The notes beneath the pieces are model-generated. The model made no database searches. It was not told the origin of the DNA and saw nothing but the letters and a program-made list of their open reading frames with translations. A program made the translations under genes and the position numbers. A DNA stretch of 50,563 bases from Odoribacter sp. (GTDB taxonomy: Bacteria; Bacteroidota; Bacteroidia; Bacteroidales; Marinifilaceae): contig JAHHTT010000011.1 of NCBI GenBank assembly GCA_020024465.1, forward strand, positions 1 to 50,563, read 5' to 3'. Below are positions 1 to 7,947 of the stretch, piece by piece. Positions within the stretch are counted from its first letter, which is position 1; each line of letters opens with the position of its first letter.

Positions 1-64
1 GAAAGACGACCCCTCCCTGACCCTGAAATATACCGACGACGGCTATATCCTGACACTCCTTTAG
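1..64 (+). CDS. 3' end of an unidentified protein (partial)
   Basis: The frame ending in TAG at 62-64 reads KDDPSLTLKYTDDGYILTLL and runs off the left edge. Its codons (GAC, CTG, ACC, TAT, ATC) match the well-used codons of the GC-richer genes at 5-15 kb, so I read it as the C-terminus of a real gene. The alternating pattern suggests a terminal beta-strand. Twenty residues do not identify a family. It lies opposite the open frame of the lipoprotein fragment on the minus strand, so at most one of the two can be coding here. Confidence 0.5.
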   Translation, partial: KDDPSLTLKYTDDGYILTLL

Positions 65-359
65 CCATTTCCTTCTTTTCTGCATTTTGGTACAAGACAT
101 AACAATGAATAAATGGGCTTTTTAAGGGGCAACCAAATATCTTTCCGTTTTGAAAAACCACCTTTGAACTATTGGAATACAACCCTTTCTCATTAAACTT
201 CAACGGCAGATATTCCACTATGTCTATATCTTGCGACAAAGCTGACATCTGCTCAACATCAAACTTTATCCTTTGGTCTATTCCTATACTCTTAGGCGCA
301 TCATGTCTACAAGATACAAGCACCAACAATAAGGCACCAAGCAATACAATTTTCTTCAT
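1..359 (-). pseudogene. N-terminal fragment of a 6-bladed beta-propeller lipoprotein, probably truncated
   Basis: An ATG at 359 opens a minus-strand frame without a stop to the window edge. It begins with a clear lipoprotein signal, MKKIVLLGALLLVLVSC, with Cys at residue 17. Residues around 45-75 (IDIVEYLPLKF, then SKVVFQNGKIFG) resemble the first blade of BF3164/6-bladed-propeller lipoproteins. After about codon 75 the translation stops looking like that family, and over 1-64 it is only the reverse of the opposite-strand gene end, with runs such as SRRR. It follows the intact relative at 424-1425 on the same strand. I infer that its 3' part was lost, leaving a remnant. A genuine protein continuing beyond the window is possible but less likely. 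Confidence 0.5.
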
Positions 360-423
360 GGTTTTAATCATTTACCCAAAGAAACATATTATCAATTGAA
401 AATAAAAATCAAACGGTTGCAAA

Positions 424-1425
424 TTACAATTTTGTCTTACAGAAATAGTATTCTCCGCCTAATATCGAAATCCCGCAAAACTCTCCGGTTTCTGTAATCG
501 TGTATATAGGACAATACTGATTTAATACTAATTTCTCTACAATATTTCCGTTCAAATCCATCTTTAACAAAACAGTTTCATTCACTGATTCCGTCGCTCC
601 TTTATTCAGATATTGAACATAAATATTATTTCCTTGCTGCATTGGCATAAGAAAATAAATAATATTTTCATCTGCATAATAATCATCAACAGAAGCCACT
701 TGCCTTTCACAATCAGTAATTTCTATTTCCCTGACAAGGGCATGTGTATTCATGTCATAAAGTCTGATAATAGGTATTGACTCATAAAATGTCACAAGCT
801 TCTTTTCTGTTGCAGCATAAACCGAATTACAAAGACACACATTATCCCTATCCGTATCATTCCCTATCTTTATAGGAGCCTCGGGGAATTCTCCGAATTT
901 GCACACTATTTCTTTTTTCATGTAATTATATATATGAAATGGCTTATCATCTGCCAAAGCCCTGTAAAACACAAGTGAATCGTTCAATAAAATAACATTA
1001 TTTTGAATTTCAGGCAATATCCGAAAATTATCAGCAACAGCTATACCTCGTTCAGAAAATGAAAATTTAGTACAATCAAACCAATTGGTATACAAATACA
1101 AAGCCGTATCGCATCCGCCCTTTAAGCTGTTATCCACAAAAACAAATTCATTACCCGCTCTGCCATAGGAAAAATAAGAGCCATAAAAAGACAATTCAGA
1201 ATCATACTTATAAAATACTTTACCGCTTTGCTTTCTATTTACCACCCAAAAATTTTTCCCTACACAATAAAGGGCACTTGGGTCGAACACTTCTCTGATT
1301 AGCACGGTATCTAAAATACGAAAACTCTTTTTTACCGATTCGATTCCACATTCCAAATGCTCATAATTTTTAAGACCACAAGCTTGATTTAAAATTACCA
1401 ACAAAAATAATATCTTTCTCATCAT
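424..1425 (-). CDS. BF3164-type 6-bladed beta-propeller lipoprotein
   Basis: This 333-residue protein has a short hydrophobic N-terminus (MMRKILFLLVILNQAC) with a weak lipobox at Cys16, followed by a beta-rich body. The segment GSYFSYGRAGNEFVFVD resembles the YGxGPGEF-like turn common in Bacteroidales BF3164/DUF5128-type propellers. Such proteins are surface or periplasmic lipoproteins without a defined reaction. It is slightly shorter than the usual 350-400 residues. The start is the MetMet pair at 1425/1422; nothing decides between them. A truncated relative lies 64 nt downstream, so the two may have arisen by duplication. No promoter is evident in the 174 nt upstream. Family assignment is moderately sure; function is unknown. 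Confidence 0.6.
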   Translation of the reverse strand: MMRKILFLLVILNQACGLKNYEHLECGIESVKKSFRILDTVLIREVFDPSALYCVGKNFWVVNRKQSGKVFYKYDSELSFYGSYFSYGRAGNEFVFVDNSLKGGCDTALYLYTNWFDCTKFSFSERGIAVADNFRILPEIQNNVILLNDSLVFYRALADDKPFHIYNYMKKEIVCKFGEFPEAPIKIGNDTDRDNVCLCNSVYAATEKKLVTFYESIPIIRLYDMNTHALVREIEITDCERQVASVDDYYADENIIYFLMPMQQGNNIYVQYLNKGATESVNETVLLKMDLNGNIVEKLVLNQYCPIYTITETGEFCGISILGGEYYFCKTKL

Positions 1426-1599
1426 AACACATATATTGAAATGCAGTCATTATATACGGTTTCCTCTATTTGCACAAAGGAATATGCTAGCATGGATCAG
1501 TCAACACATCGTATATCCGCAAGATGCGGTGCAAAACAAATGGCAAGGGAAATATGACTGCAACGGTCAATTTCAGACTTGCATCATAGCCGTCCGTCC

Positions 1600-3561
1600 C
1601 TACTCTTCCTCCCGACAATAACGCTTGATAATGTTATATGCACTTGTGATGCCCAACTCACCGGCCTTGCTGAGGTCGGCACTCGCCTGAGCCTTCTGAC
1701 CGGTGTAGATGTACAACAAACCGCGGTTGAAATAGGCTTCCGCCAATTCTCGATCCTGCCGGATAACTTGCGTATAAGCCTCTATCGCCTTGTCGATTTC
1801 GCCGCTCTTGGCATAGACATTACCGATATTGAAACGGGCAAACACGAAATCAGGGTCGATTTCCAGACACCTGCGATAACCTTCCAGCACAAGCGAATAA
1901 TCCACCTTCCGAATCTCGTTGGGACGCTCGCCCACCACACGCGAAGTCTTGTCATCGACGGATTCGATATAGTCGTACATCATCATCCGTGCATTTGCCA
2001 GATTGAACAATGCCAGCAGATTGTCCGGTTCCCGGGCGATAATTGCCGAAAAGTCGGCGATTGCCGCCGAATAGTCGGCACTGCCCAGATAAAAACCGCC
2101 CCGCAACAGATAATCATCCGTCTTTTCTTCCTTGGAAATACGGGCAGACAATTCGTCGATATTTGTCTGCACAAAGCCCTCCGGATAGACCGGACGCCTG
2201 TTGCACAAGGTTATCGAAGGACGGTAATCGTGTGCCTGATTATAGGCCATGACATGCTTGTTGTAATATTGCACTTTCCCGCTCCGCAGCGAGTCAAGAC
2301 TCAGATACTGCACATAGAACACTTCCTGCAACTCAATGAAAACCCGCTTGTCCTGCACCCGTCCGTTAATGACATCCCGCACCTCGTCCTGACGGGCATT
2401 GATGTCTATCAATTTGCGGAAATCAGCCGTCGTATCGACCAGTGCATTCCGGTCGCCGGCCTTCATCCGCTTATAGCGGTCCATAATCTGCATGGCGGCA
2501 TAACGGTCCTTTTCCGCCTCGTCCATCCGGTTCAGTTCCTCGTCCACAGCCGAACGCACCAGATAAGCCTTCACGAAATCGGGATACAGGCGGATACTCT
2601 CGGTGAAATCATCGTAAGCGCCGTACCAGTCCCTGATTTCCATTTTCAACAGTCCGCGGTTGAAGAATATGAGGATATTGTCCGGATTCATCTCCACCAC
2701 TTTATCGAGGTCGCTGATGGCGGCATTCGTCTCACCCACCTCCGCCCGCAGCAGGGCACGGTTATAGTAGGCATAAATGTAATTGCTGTCGATATCTATC
2801 ACTCTGGTATAGTCGGCCAAAGTTTCCGGATACTTTTTCATCTCATACCACACCATCGCCCGGCTCATCAGGATGCGCCTGTTTTCGGGATTGGCCTTCA
2901 GGGCACGGTTGAAATCCTCGATGGCATTGTGATAGTCCTTTTGCCGATAATGGAGATATCCGCGCAAGCCATAGGCATCGTCTGAAAACATATTCAGGCG
3001 GATGGCTGCATTACAGTCTGCCATAGCCCCTTCCCACTTTTCCAGTTTCTCACGCACCATGGCCCGATTCAGATAGGCTGCCAACAACTGATCGTCCAAC
3101 ATCAATGCTTTGGAATAGTCACGCTCAGCCTCCCTGTAATGGCCCATGGCAGCCTCAGTCATTCCCCGATAGGCATACGCGTATGCCGCAGCAGGGTCAA
3201 GCGAGATGGCCTGGTCAAAATCCTCCAGCGCCTCTTCGAAACGCTGCATACTGCTAAATGCCACCCCCCGATACAGGTAGGCATGAAAATAATTGGGATT
3301 CAATTCAAGAGCCCTGGTAAAATCGGACAAGGCCCCTTCATGGTCATCCAGATTCTGTTTGGCAAGCCCGCGGAAAAAATAGGGCTCAGACAAATAGGGC
3401 TTCACACGGATAATGCCGTTGAAATTCTCAATGGCACTTACATAGTCGTCAAAATAGATGGCATTCTGCCCCATCCGCAGCATGCTGCCGGTGTTCCACT
3501 GTGCTCTGGCCATCGTGACCGTAAGTAAAAAGAAAATTATCGTTATCCGGATTTTATTCAT
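1600..3561 (-). CDS. Secreted tetratricopeptide-repeat protein
   Basis: A 653-residue protein with a Sec signal peptide (MNKIRITIIFFLLTVTMARAQ) and an almost continuous array of TPR motifs. One block covers about residues 25-360 (repeated patterns such as AYLYRGVAF, EEALEDFDQAI, NPENRRILMSRA). A less regular linker covers about 360-450, and a second block about 460-640. TPR arrays are protein-binding scaffolds, probably periplasmic or outer-membrane associated here. An in-frame TTG at 3582 would lengthen it, but ATG at 3561 places the signal peptide at the N-terminus; ATG at 3567 is the alternative. A good promoter lies at 3599-3631. The opposite strand carries a 468-codon open frame, an artefact of the regular repeats. 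Specific role unknown. Confidence 0.85.
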   Translation of the reverse strand: MNKIRITIIFFLLTVTMARAQWNTGSMLRMGQNAIYFDDYVSAIENFNGIIRVKPYLSEPYFFRGLAKQNLDDHEGALSDFTRALELNPNYFHAYLYRGVAFSSMQRFEEALEDFDQAISLDPAAAYAYAYRGMTEAAMGHYREAERDYSKALMLDDQLLAAYLNRAMVREKLEKWEGAMADCNAAIRLNMFSDDAYGLRGYLHYRQKDYHNAIEDFNRALKANPENRRILMSRAMVWYEMKKYPETLADYTRVIDIDSNYIYAYYNRALLRAEVGETNAAISDLDKVVEMNPDNILIFFNRGLLKMEIRDWYGAYDDFTESIRLYPDFVKAYLVRSAVDEELNRMDEAEKDRYAAMQIMDRYKRMKAGDRNALVDTTADFRKLIDINARQDEVRDVINGRVQDKRVFIELQEVFYVQYLSLDSLRSGKVQYYNKHVMAYNQAHDYRPSITLCNRRPVYPEGFVQTNIDELSARISKEEKTDDYLLRGGFYLGSADYSAAIADFSAIIAREPDNLLALFNLANARMMMYDYIESVDDKTSRVVGERPNEIRKVDYSLVLEGYRRCLEIDPDFVFARFNIGNVYAKSGEIDKAIEAYTQVIRQDRELAEAYFNRGLLYIYTGQKAQASADLSKAGELGITSAYNIIKRYCREEE

Positions 3562-3598
3562 CAGCATAGGCTTATTTTCCAACTGTTTTCAACGGTTA

Positions 3599-3631
3599 CA
3601 AATATATAGCCCGAAATGCAGATTTTCCAAA
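3599..3631 (-). promoter_or_regulatory. Promoter of the TPR gene
   Basis: Read on the minus strand, TTTG (3631-3628), a 21-nt spacer and TATATTTG (3606-3599) match the Bacteroidota primary-sigma consensus TTTG-N19/21-TAnnTTTG. Transcription would start about 30 nt before the ATG at 3561. Confidence 0.6.
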
Positions 3632-3639
3632 TTTTCCAA

Positions 3640-3842
3640 CCATTTTTTTGTATGTATCCTCCATTCCGATTTCTTCGTCCGACCGTTCTTTTCCCGCTTA
3701 GGTTCTATCGAAGCCGGCAGGAAGCTCTGCCGTAGCCGGACAGTTCCCGTTCGGAGGAGCTTCGGAGAAACTTCGGAGAAGGAACGGAAAAAAGTGGGAG
3801 GGGTGCAAGACTTCCATGAGATGCCAATCTGATGGCATTGAG
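3640..3842. other. GC-rich non-coding segment with short repeats
   Basis: This stretch lies between the kelch gene's terminator and the TPR promoter. It contains GCTTCGGAGAA and ACTTCGGAGAA in direct tandem at 3759-3780, preceded by a partial copy at 3750-3756. It also has a short inverted pair around CGGCAG/CTGCCG near 3714-3732 and GTTCC/GGAAC arms near 3743-3785. The open frames through it have no recognisable protein character. Confidence 0.4.
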
Positions 3843-3871
3843 AAAAAAATGGGATGCTTCCGCACCCCATT
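3843..3871 (-). terminator. Intrinsic terminator after the kelch-type gene
   Basis: On the minus strand AATGGGGTGC, a GGAA loop and GCATCCCATT form a 10-bp stem with one mismatch, followed by a T run (3849-3843). It lies 31 nt past the stop at 3903. Confidence 0.75.
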
Positions 3872-3902
3872 CCCTAATATATTGCGTGATAACGCCAGAC
3901 TA

Positions 3903-4985
3903 TCAATAGTCGTTGTTATCGTCTTCATCGATACCCGGATAGAATACCCAAGTAGAGTTGTCATCAGATGTAGCAATCGATGAACCGCCGGTAGTGATAT
4001 AACCATAACCGCCATAAGAGAAACCGACAGCTCCAAAACGGGTAACCATTGCAGCAGGGAAACGGGTCACTTCATCCCAACGGTCTCTGTCTATATCATA
4101 CTCCCAGCAAGTATCCGGTTTACCGCCGGCGATATAACCTTTTACCGTACCCCGATCCACAGCCGTAAAGGCAACAGCGTAGGCACGCGGTATTTTATCA
4201 TAATCGTCATTGAATTTATGGTCAAGGTCTTTCAGCGGATTTTTCCATTGCCATTGTCCATCAAATACCCATACATCAGTACACATAGATGCTGCAGTAC
4301 CCAAACAAACGACACTACGATTATCAATCGTAAAAGCAACGGCACCTACACGACTGTCACCGGGGAAAGCGGCATCGCTCCATTTTCCGGTTTTCGGGTC
4401 GTAGCAATAAATGGTCTTGAAAATACGTTCTTTTAACTGACCGGTACCCACATATCCTTTCCCGCCATGAGTAAATGCGATACCGTCGGCAAAAGAACAT
4501 TCGTTAGGATTCTTTTCATAATCCGTGATGTCAATCTTTTTATATTCGTCACCTTCTTTTATCCATTCCTTTTTATCCAGATCGAACAAATAGAAATCAC
4601 TGAAATACTCTTCTGTAGTATGTCCTGCAAAGGTTCCGCGATATCCGGCACCTACATATGCAATACGGTCAATCACAAAAGCCACAGAACCTTTACGTCC
4701 TTCTTTTGTGGGGAAATCGCCGTTGTTGACTTTCTGCCATCCTCCGCCATTATATACCCAGAAATCCGTCATATACTGATCGGCATTTGTAGTCAGGTTA
4801 CTGTTATAACCCATACCAATATAGACATCCCCTGTTTTGGGGTCTGTAAATGACACGGCACACACACGGTTACCTCCCGAGAATTCCACTGATTTCGCCC
4901 AATCTCCATCTGTATCATCGTTTGAATCGCAGGCAACAAAGAACAAGCCCATCAGAGCAAGAAATAGTAAATTTAGTTTCTTCAT
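3903..4985 (-). CDS. Kelch-type beta-propeller lipoprotein
   Basis: A 360-residue lipoprotein: MKKLNLLFLALMGLFFVAC is a strong lipoprotein signal with Cys19. The mature part has roughly six repeats ending in motifs such as GYVGTGQL, AYVGAGYRG, GYIAGGKPD and GYITTGGSS, typical of kelch or galactose-oxidase-like blades. The frame extends to 5036, but the ATG at 4985 starts the signal peptide and lies about 42 nt after a predicted transcription start. It is divergent from a DUF4270 lipoprotein gene, an arrangement seen in other Bacteroidota, which suggests a shared envelope role. No catalytic residues could be assigned and the ligand is unknown. The C-terminus is very acidic (GIDEDDNNDY). Confidence 0.8.
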   Translation of the reverse strand: MKKLNLLFLALMGLFFVACDSNDDTDGDWAKSVEFSGGNRVCAVSFTDPKTGDVYIGMGYNSNLTTNADQYMTDFWVYNGGGWQKVNNGDFPTKEGRKGSVAFVIDRIAYVGAGYRGTFAGHTTEEYFSDFYLFDLDKKEWIKEGDEYKKIDITDYEKNPNECSFADGIAFTHGGKGYVGTGQLKERIFKTIYCYDPKTGKWSDAAFPGDSRVGAVAFTIDNRSVVCLGTAASMCTDVWVFDGQWQWKNPLKDLDHKFNDDYDKIPRAYAVAFTAVDRGTVKGYIAGGKPDTCWEYDIDRDRWDEVTRFPAAMVTRFGAVGFSYGGYGYITTGGSSIATSDDNSTWVFYPGIDEDDNNDY

Positions 4986-5033
4986 ACGTTGTTTTTTATC
5001 ATTAATGACTTTTATTTTTCTCATAAAACAGGG

Positions 5034-5065
5034 CAAATCTACATATTTTTTAGTGAAATTTGCAA
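5034..5065 (-). promoter_or_regulatory. Promoter of the kelch-type gene
   Basis: On the minus strand, TTG (5065-5063), a 21-nt spacer and TAGATTTG (5041-5034) match the Bacteroidota consensus. The predicted start is near 5027. Confidence 0.5.
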
Positions 5066-5252
5066 CAAAACCAAAAGATAAAATTACCGGAGATGTCAGA
5101 TTACATATTTTTAACTATGCAAATGGCTGAGCATAAACCCCGGACAAAGGCTATGCTTCGTTAACTTTTAGTAAAATATAAAGGACAGACAAGGAATTTT
5201 TAGAAAATAATTTTACCTTCGCAGCCAATTATCAACAATAAACAAAAGATTT

Positions 5253-6584
5253 ATGAAGCGAATATGTTTGGGGCTCATTGGCGTACTACTCCTTATATAT
5301 GCCTGTAACAACGATTTAAAGACAATCGGGCAGGATATGGTGGTCAATGGAAACTATATTGAAGAGATGAAAATACCGGTGACATCCGTAGCGACGGTCC
5401 GCCTTGACTCGTTTGTCACTTCCAAGGGCAGATTCGGCCAAAAGGACATCACCAAACTTATTGTCGGCAGATATGAGGATGAAGAGACTCCGGCACAAGG
5501 AGGAATCACGACGGCAATCCCCTGTTTTCAAATCACTCCGAAACAATATCCACAAATAGCGACGAATGCGGTGCTTGACTCCACGACGTTCCACATCCAC
5601 TACGGAGGCAATATGTGGGGAGATACCATTTTCGACCGCAAAGAACAGATTTTACGTCTGTACCAATTGAAAAAACTGCCGGAATTCGACTACGAAAAAG
5701 GCGGATATTTCTATAACAACACACCCATTGAGCTGGATTCGTGTATCGGCGAGAACAGATTTATCCCCACCGTTTCAGGCATTAACAATTCCTATTTCCG
5801 GGTGGATGACACCCTTGCCCACGACCTGTTTGAAAGAATCCGCTTCAAACAGACCGATGACATCTATGAAAAGAGCCACAACAGCGAATACACATTCCTG
5901 AAGTTCATGGAGTATTTTAAAGGACTGGCCATCGTGCCCGATAAAAACAACACCTGTCTGTTTTCCATCAAGGCAAATCCTGACAGCCTTTACCTGCAAT
6001 TCACCTACCGGGTGAACAACACGGTAACAAAACTACGGTTTCCGCTGGCACAAACGAACATGCAGTTCAACCGTTTCATAACCGACCGGGAGGGTACTCC
6101 ATTCGACAGGCTGGAGGATGATACCTGTTCCGTATCATTGGAGCATGCAGGAAAAGCCCTTACCCAGGGACTGACCGGATATATGGTAAAACTGGAATTG
6201 CCGGCTGTCCCGAAACGGCAGCAATATTCCACCATCATCAAAGTGCAGATGGAAGTGGATGTACAGTATATCGAGAAACTGCCGCTTGACTTTCCTCCCT
6301 ATATCACGGTATATACGACAGACGAGCTGAACAGAATCACGGGTGTATTAGCCAACAATTCCGACACGCCAATCAACGGATTCCTGCAAATCAACGAAAC
6401 GAATGCCAACAACAGCAAATTTGTCTTCGACATGACAGAATACTACCAGAATCTGGCAAGCGGCTCTTCCAATACCAAAGGCCAGAAAGTGTTATTGAGC
6501 GTGCCAAGCATGAACCTGTCTTACGACCAGCTGATAATCACCCAAACACCCGTTGTAAGATTCTATTACGCCAATTATAAATAA
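5253..6584 (+). CDS. DUF4270 family lipoprotein
   Basis: A 443-residue lipoprotein with signal MKRICLGLIGVLLLIYAC (Cys18), then the DUF4270 opening NNDLKTIGQDMV. Further family-like segments are VATVRLDSFVTS (about 46-57), FGQKDITKLIVGRYEDEE (about 62-79) and a C-terminal strand ending in VVRFYYANYK. DUF4270 proteins are Bacteroidota envelope proteins without known activity. It ends 9 nt before the next gene, an outer-membrane-type protein, so the two are probably co-transcribed. It is divergent from the kelch-type lipoprotein. A weak -7-like TACCTTCG at 5214-5221 is the only promoter candidate. Confidence 0.85.
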   Translation: MKRICLGLIGVLLLIYACNNDLKTIGQDMVVNGNYIEEMKIPVTSVATVRLDSFVTSKGRFGQKDITKLIVGRYEDEETPAQGGITTAIPCFQITPKQYPQIATNAVLDSTTFHIHYGGNMWGDTIFDRKEQILRLYQLKKLPEFDYEKGGYFYNNTPIELDSCIGENRFIPTVSGINNSYFRVDDTLAHDLFERIRFKQTDDIYEKSHNSEYTFLKFMEYFKGLAIVPDKNNTCLFSIKANPDSLYLQFTYRVNNTVTKLRFPLAQTNMQFNRFITDREGTPFDRLEDDTCSVSLEHAGKALTQGLTGYMVKLELPAVPKRQQYSTIIKVQMEVDVQYIEKLPLDFPPYITVYTTDELNRITGVLANNSDTPINGFLQINETNANNSKFVFDMTEYYQNLASGSSNTKGQKVLLSVPSMNLSYDQLIITQTPVVRFYYANYK

Positions 6585-6593
6585 CAATACATT

Positions 6594-7853
6594 ATGAAGA
6601 AGATATTTCTAAGCCTGTTCATACTGACTTTCATTACATCATATTCCCACGGACAGGACAATAGCGGCTCGCCCTACTCGCTTTACGGCATCGGGCTTCA
6701 ACCGGAAAACAACGGTCCTTATTCCGCCATGGGAGGAGTATCAGCAGCCATGCGTGACAACCGGAACATCAATTTTCTAAATCCGGCCTCCTATACAGCC
6801 CTGGACAGCATGCGCTTCTATTTTCAAGGAGCCTTGAGCGGAGAAATCACGTGGATTTCCACTCTCAAGGAATCTTCCCACTATAACGTGGCGCAAAACG
6901 CTTATCTGACCATGGCCCTGCGGCTGTACAAACAACTGTATTTTTCATTCGGATTCACAGAAAAATCAGATGTGGGATACGATATCCTATTCACCAACCG
7001 CATATCCGGCAGCGCCAATACGACCTTTAACCAGAATATCCAGGGAGAAGGCGGACTGAACGATATGTATGCCGGTTTCGGATGGAGGTTCAAGAACCTT
7101 TCTTTAGGCATCAACTTCTCGTATGTATTCGGCAAACTGGAAAAACGACAGACTCTGAGTGCCAATATGGCAAACAGCTATTACATCCGCACCAGCGAAA
7201 ATGTGCGCATCCACGACATATTGTTCAATCCGGGCATTCAATACAAATTCAAGGTAACTCCAAAATCAAACCTGATTTTGGGTAGCAGCATGAACTTCTC
7301 GCAGCGGATGTGGGCAAAAAAAGAATTCATTTCGTACAAGGTGCACAGCAACGGGACCTCCACCATGCTCGACGAGGAAACCCTGAAACGCGGCTATATC
7401 GAATATCCGTTCAAAATCAGCAGCGGCCTGGTCTATGAATACAAGAACAAACTGCAGGTAGCAGGAGACTATACTTTCCAAAAAATGTCCGACTACGAAG
7501 AGTTCGGTGTAAACCAGCATCTTCAGAATGCCCACAAGGCAGCACTGGGCGTATCCTGGACGCCGGAAGAGACGGGACGTTTCTGGAGGCAACGCAACAC
7601 GTATATGGCCGGAGCCTATTTTTACAATTCCGAAATACTCACCAAGGAAGCGACGGATATCAATACCTACGGGTTCACTTTAGGAGCGCAGATGCCGTTC
7701 TACAGCCAGAACAACGCCCTGCTTTTGGGAGTAGCCCTGGATCTCGGGATAAGGGGAACGGAAAAGAGCGGCATGGTGCAGGAAAAATTCGTAAAATTGC
7801 GTATCAATATTGCATTTAAGGAACTCTGGTTCATGAAACGAAAGATTAACTAA
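6594..7853 (+). CDS. Outer-membrane beta-barrel protein (PorV/FadL-like)
   Basis: A 419-residue protein with a Sec signal (MKKIFLSLFILTFITSYSHGQ). The mature start NSGSPYSLYGIGLQPENNGPYSAMGGVSAAM and the NFLNPASYTALDS segment resemble the N-terminal region of Bacteroidota OmpP1/FadL-type barrels. Amphipathic strands follow to the end (for example LYFSFGFTEKS, LSLGINFSYVFG, AALGVSWTPEE). Nine nt separate it from the DUF4270 gene, with which it very likely forms an operon; a strong terminator follows. It probably sits in the outer membrane and may work with the two neighbouring lipoproteins. The transported substrate, if any, is unknown. Confidence 0.75.
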   Translation: MKKIFLSLFILTFITSYSHGQDNSGSPYSLYGIGLQPENNGPYSAMGGVSAAMRDNRNINFLNPASYTALDSMRFYFQGALSGEITWISTLKESSHYNVAQNAYLTMALRLYKQLYFSFGFTEKSDVGYDILFTNRISGSANTTFNQNIQGEGGLNDMYAGFGWRFKNLSLGINFSYVFGKLEKRQTLSANMANSYYIRTSENVRIHDILFNPGIQYKFKVTPKSNLILGSSMNFSQRMWAKKEFISYKVHSNGTSTMLDEETLKRGYIEYPFKISSGLVYEYKNKLQVAGDYTFQKMSDYEEFGVNQHLQNAHKAALGVSWTPEETGRFWRQRNTYMAGAYFYNSEILTKEATDINTYGFTLGAQMPFYSQNNALLLGVALDLGIRGTEKSGMVQEKFVKLRINIAFKELWFMKRKIN

Positions 7854-7864
7854 ATATTAACATG

Positions 7865-7900
7865 ATAAAACGATGTTTCCGCATCGTTTTATTATTTTTA
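7865..7900 (+). terminator. Intrinsic terminator
   Basis: A perfect 11-bp stem (7865-7875 with 7882-7892, ATAAAACGATG/CATCGTTTTAT) with a 6-nt loop and a T-rich tail. It ends the DUF4270/outer-membrane operon. Confidence 0.85.
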
Positions 7901-7904
7901 TCAC

Positions 7905-7912
7905 TATCTTTG
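7905..7912 (+). promoter_or_regulatory. -7 box of the TlpA-type lipoprotein gene
   Basis: TATCTTTG is an exact TAnnTTTG -7 element, 35 nt before the ATG at 7948. The -33 region overlaps the terminator stem and is a poor match. Confidence 0.6.
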
Positions 7913-7947
7913 TGTTTATTATATATTAGAACAAATTACATAAAAAC

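Noticed and set aside
172..399. 75-codon plus-strand frame
   Set aside because: It lies opposite the lipoprotein signal and first propeller blade of the minus-strand fragment, which are clearly protein-like.
1579..2985. 468-codon open frame on the plus strand
   Set aside because: It lies entirely opposite the TPR gene. The TPR gene has a signal peptide, promoter and recognisable repeats, while this frame has no family character and is rich in His/Ile as expected from the complement of repeat codons.
3589..4036. Two overlapping minus-strand frames in the kelch/TPR spacer
   Set aside because: Neither has protein-like composition; one overlaps the kelch gene in another frame, and both cross the terminator hairpin.
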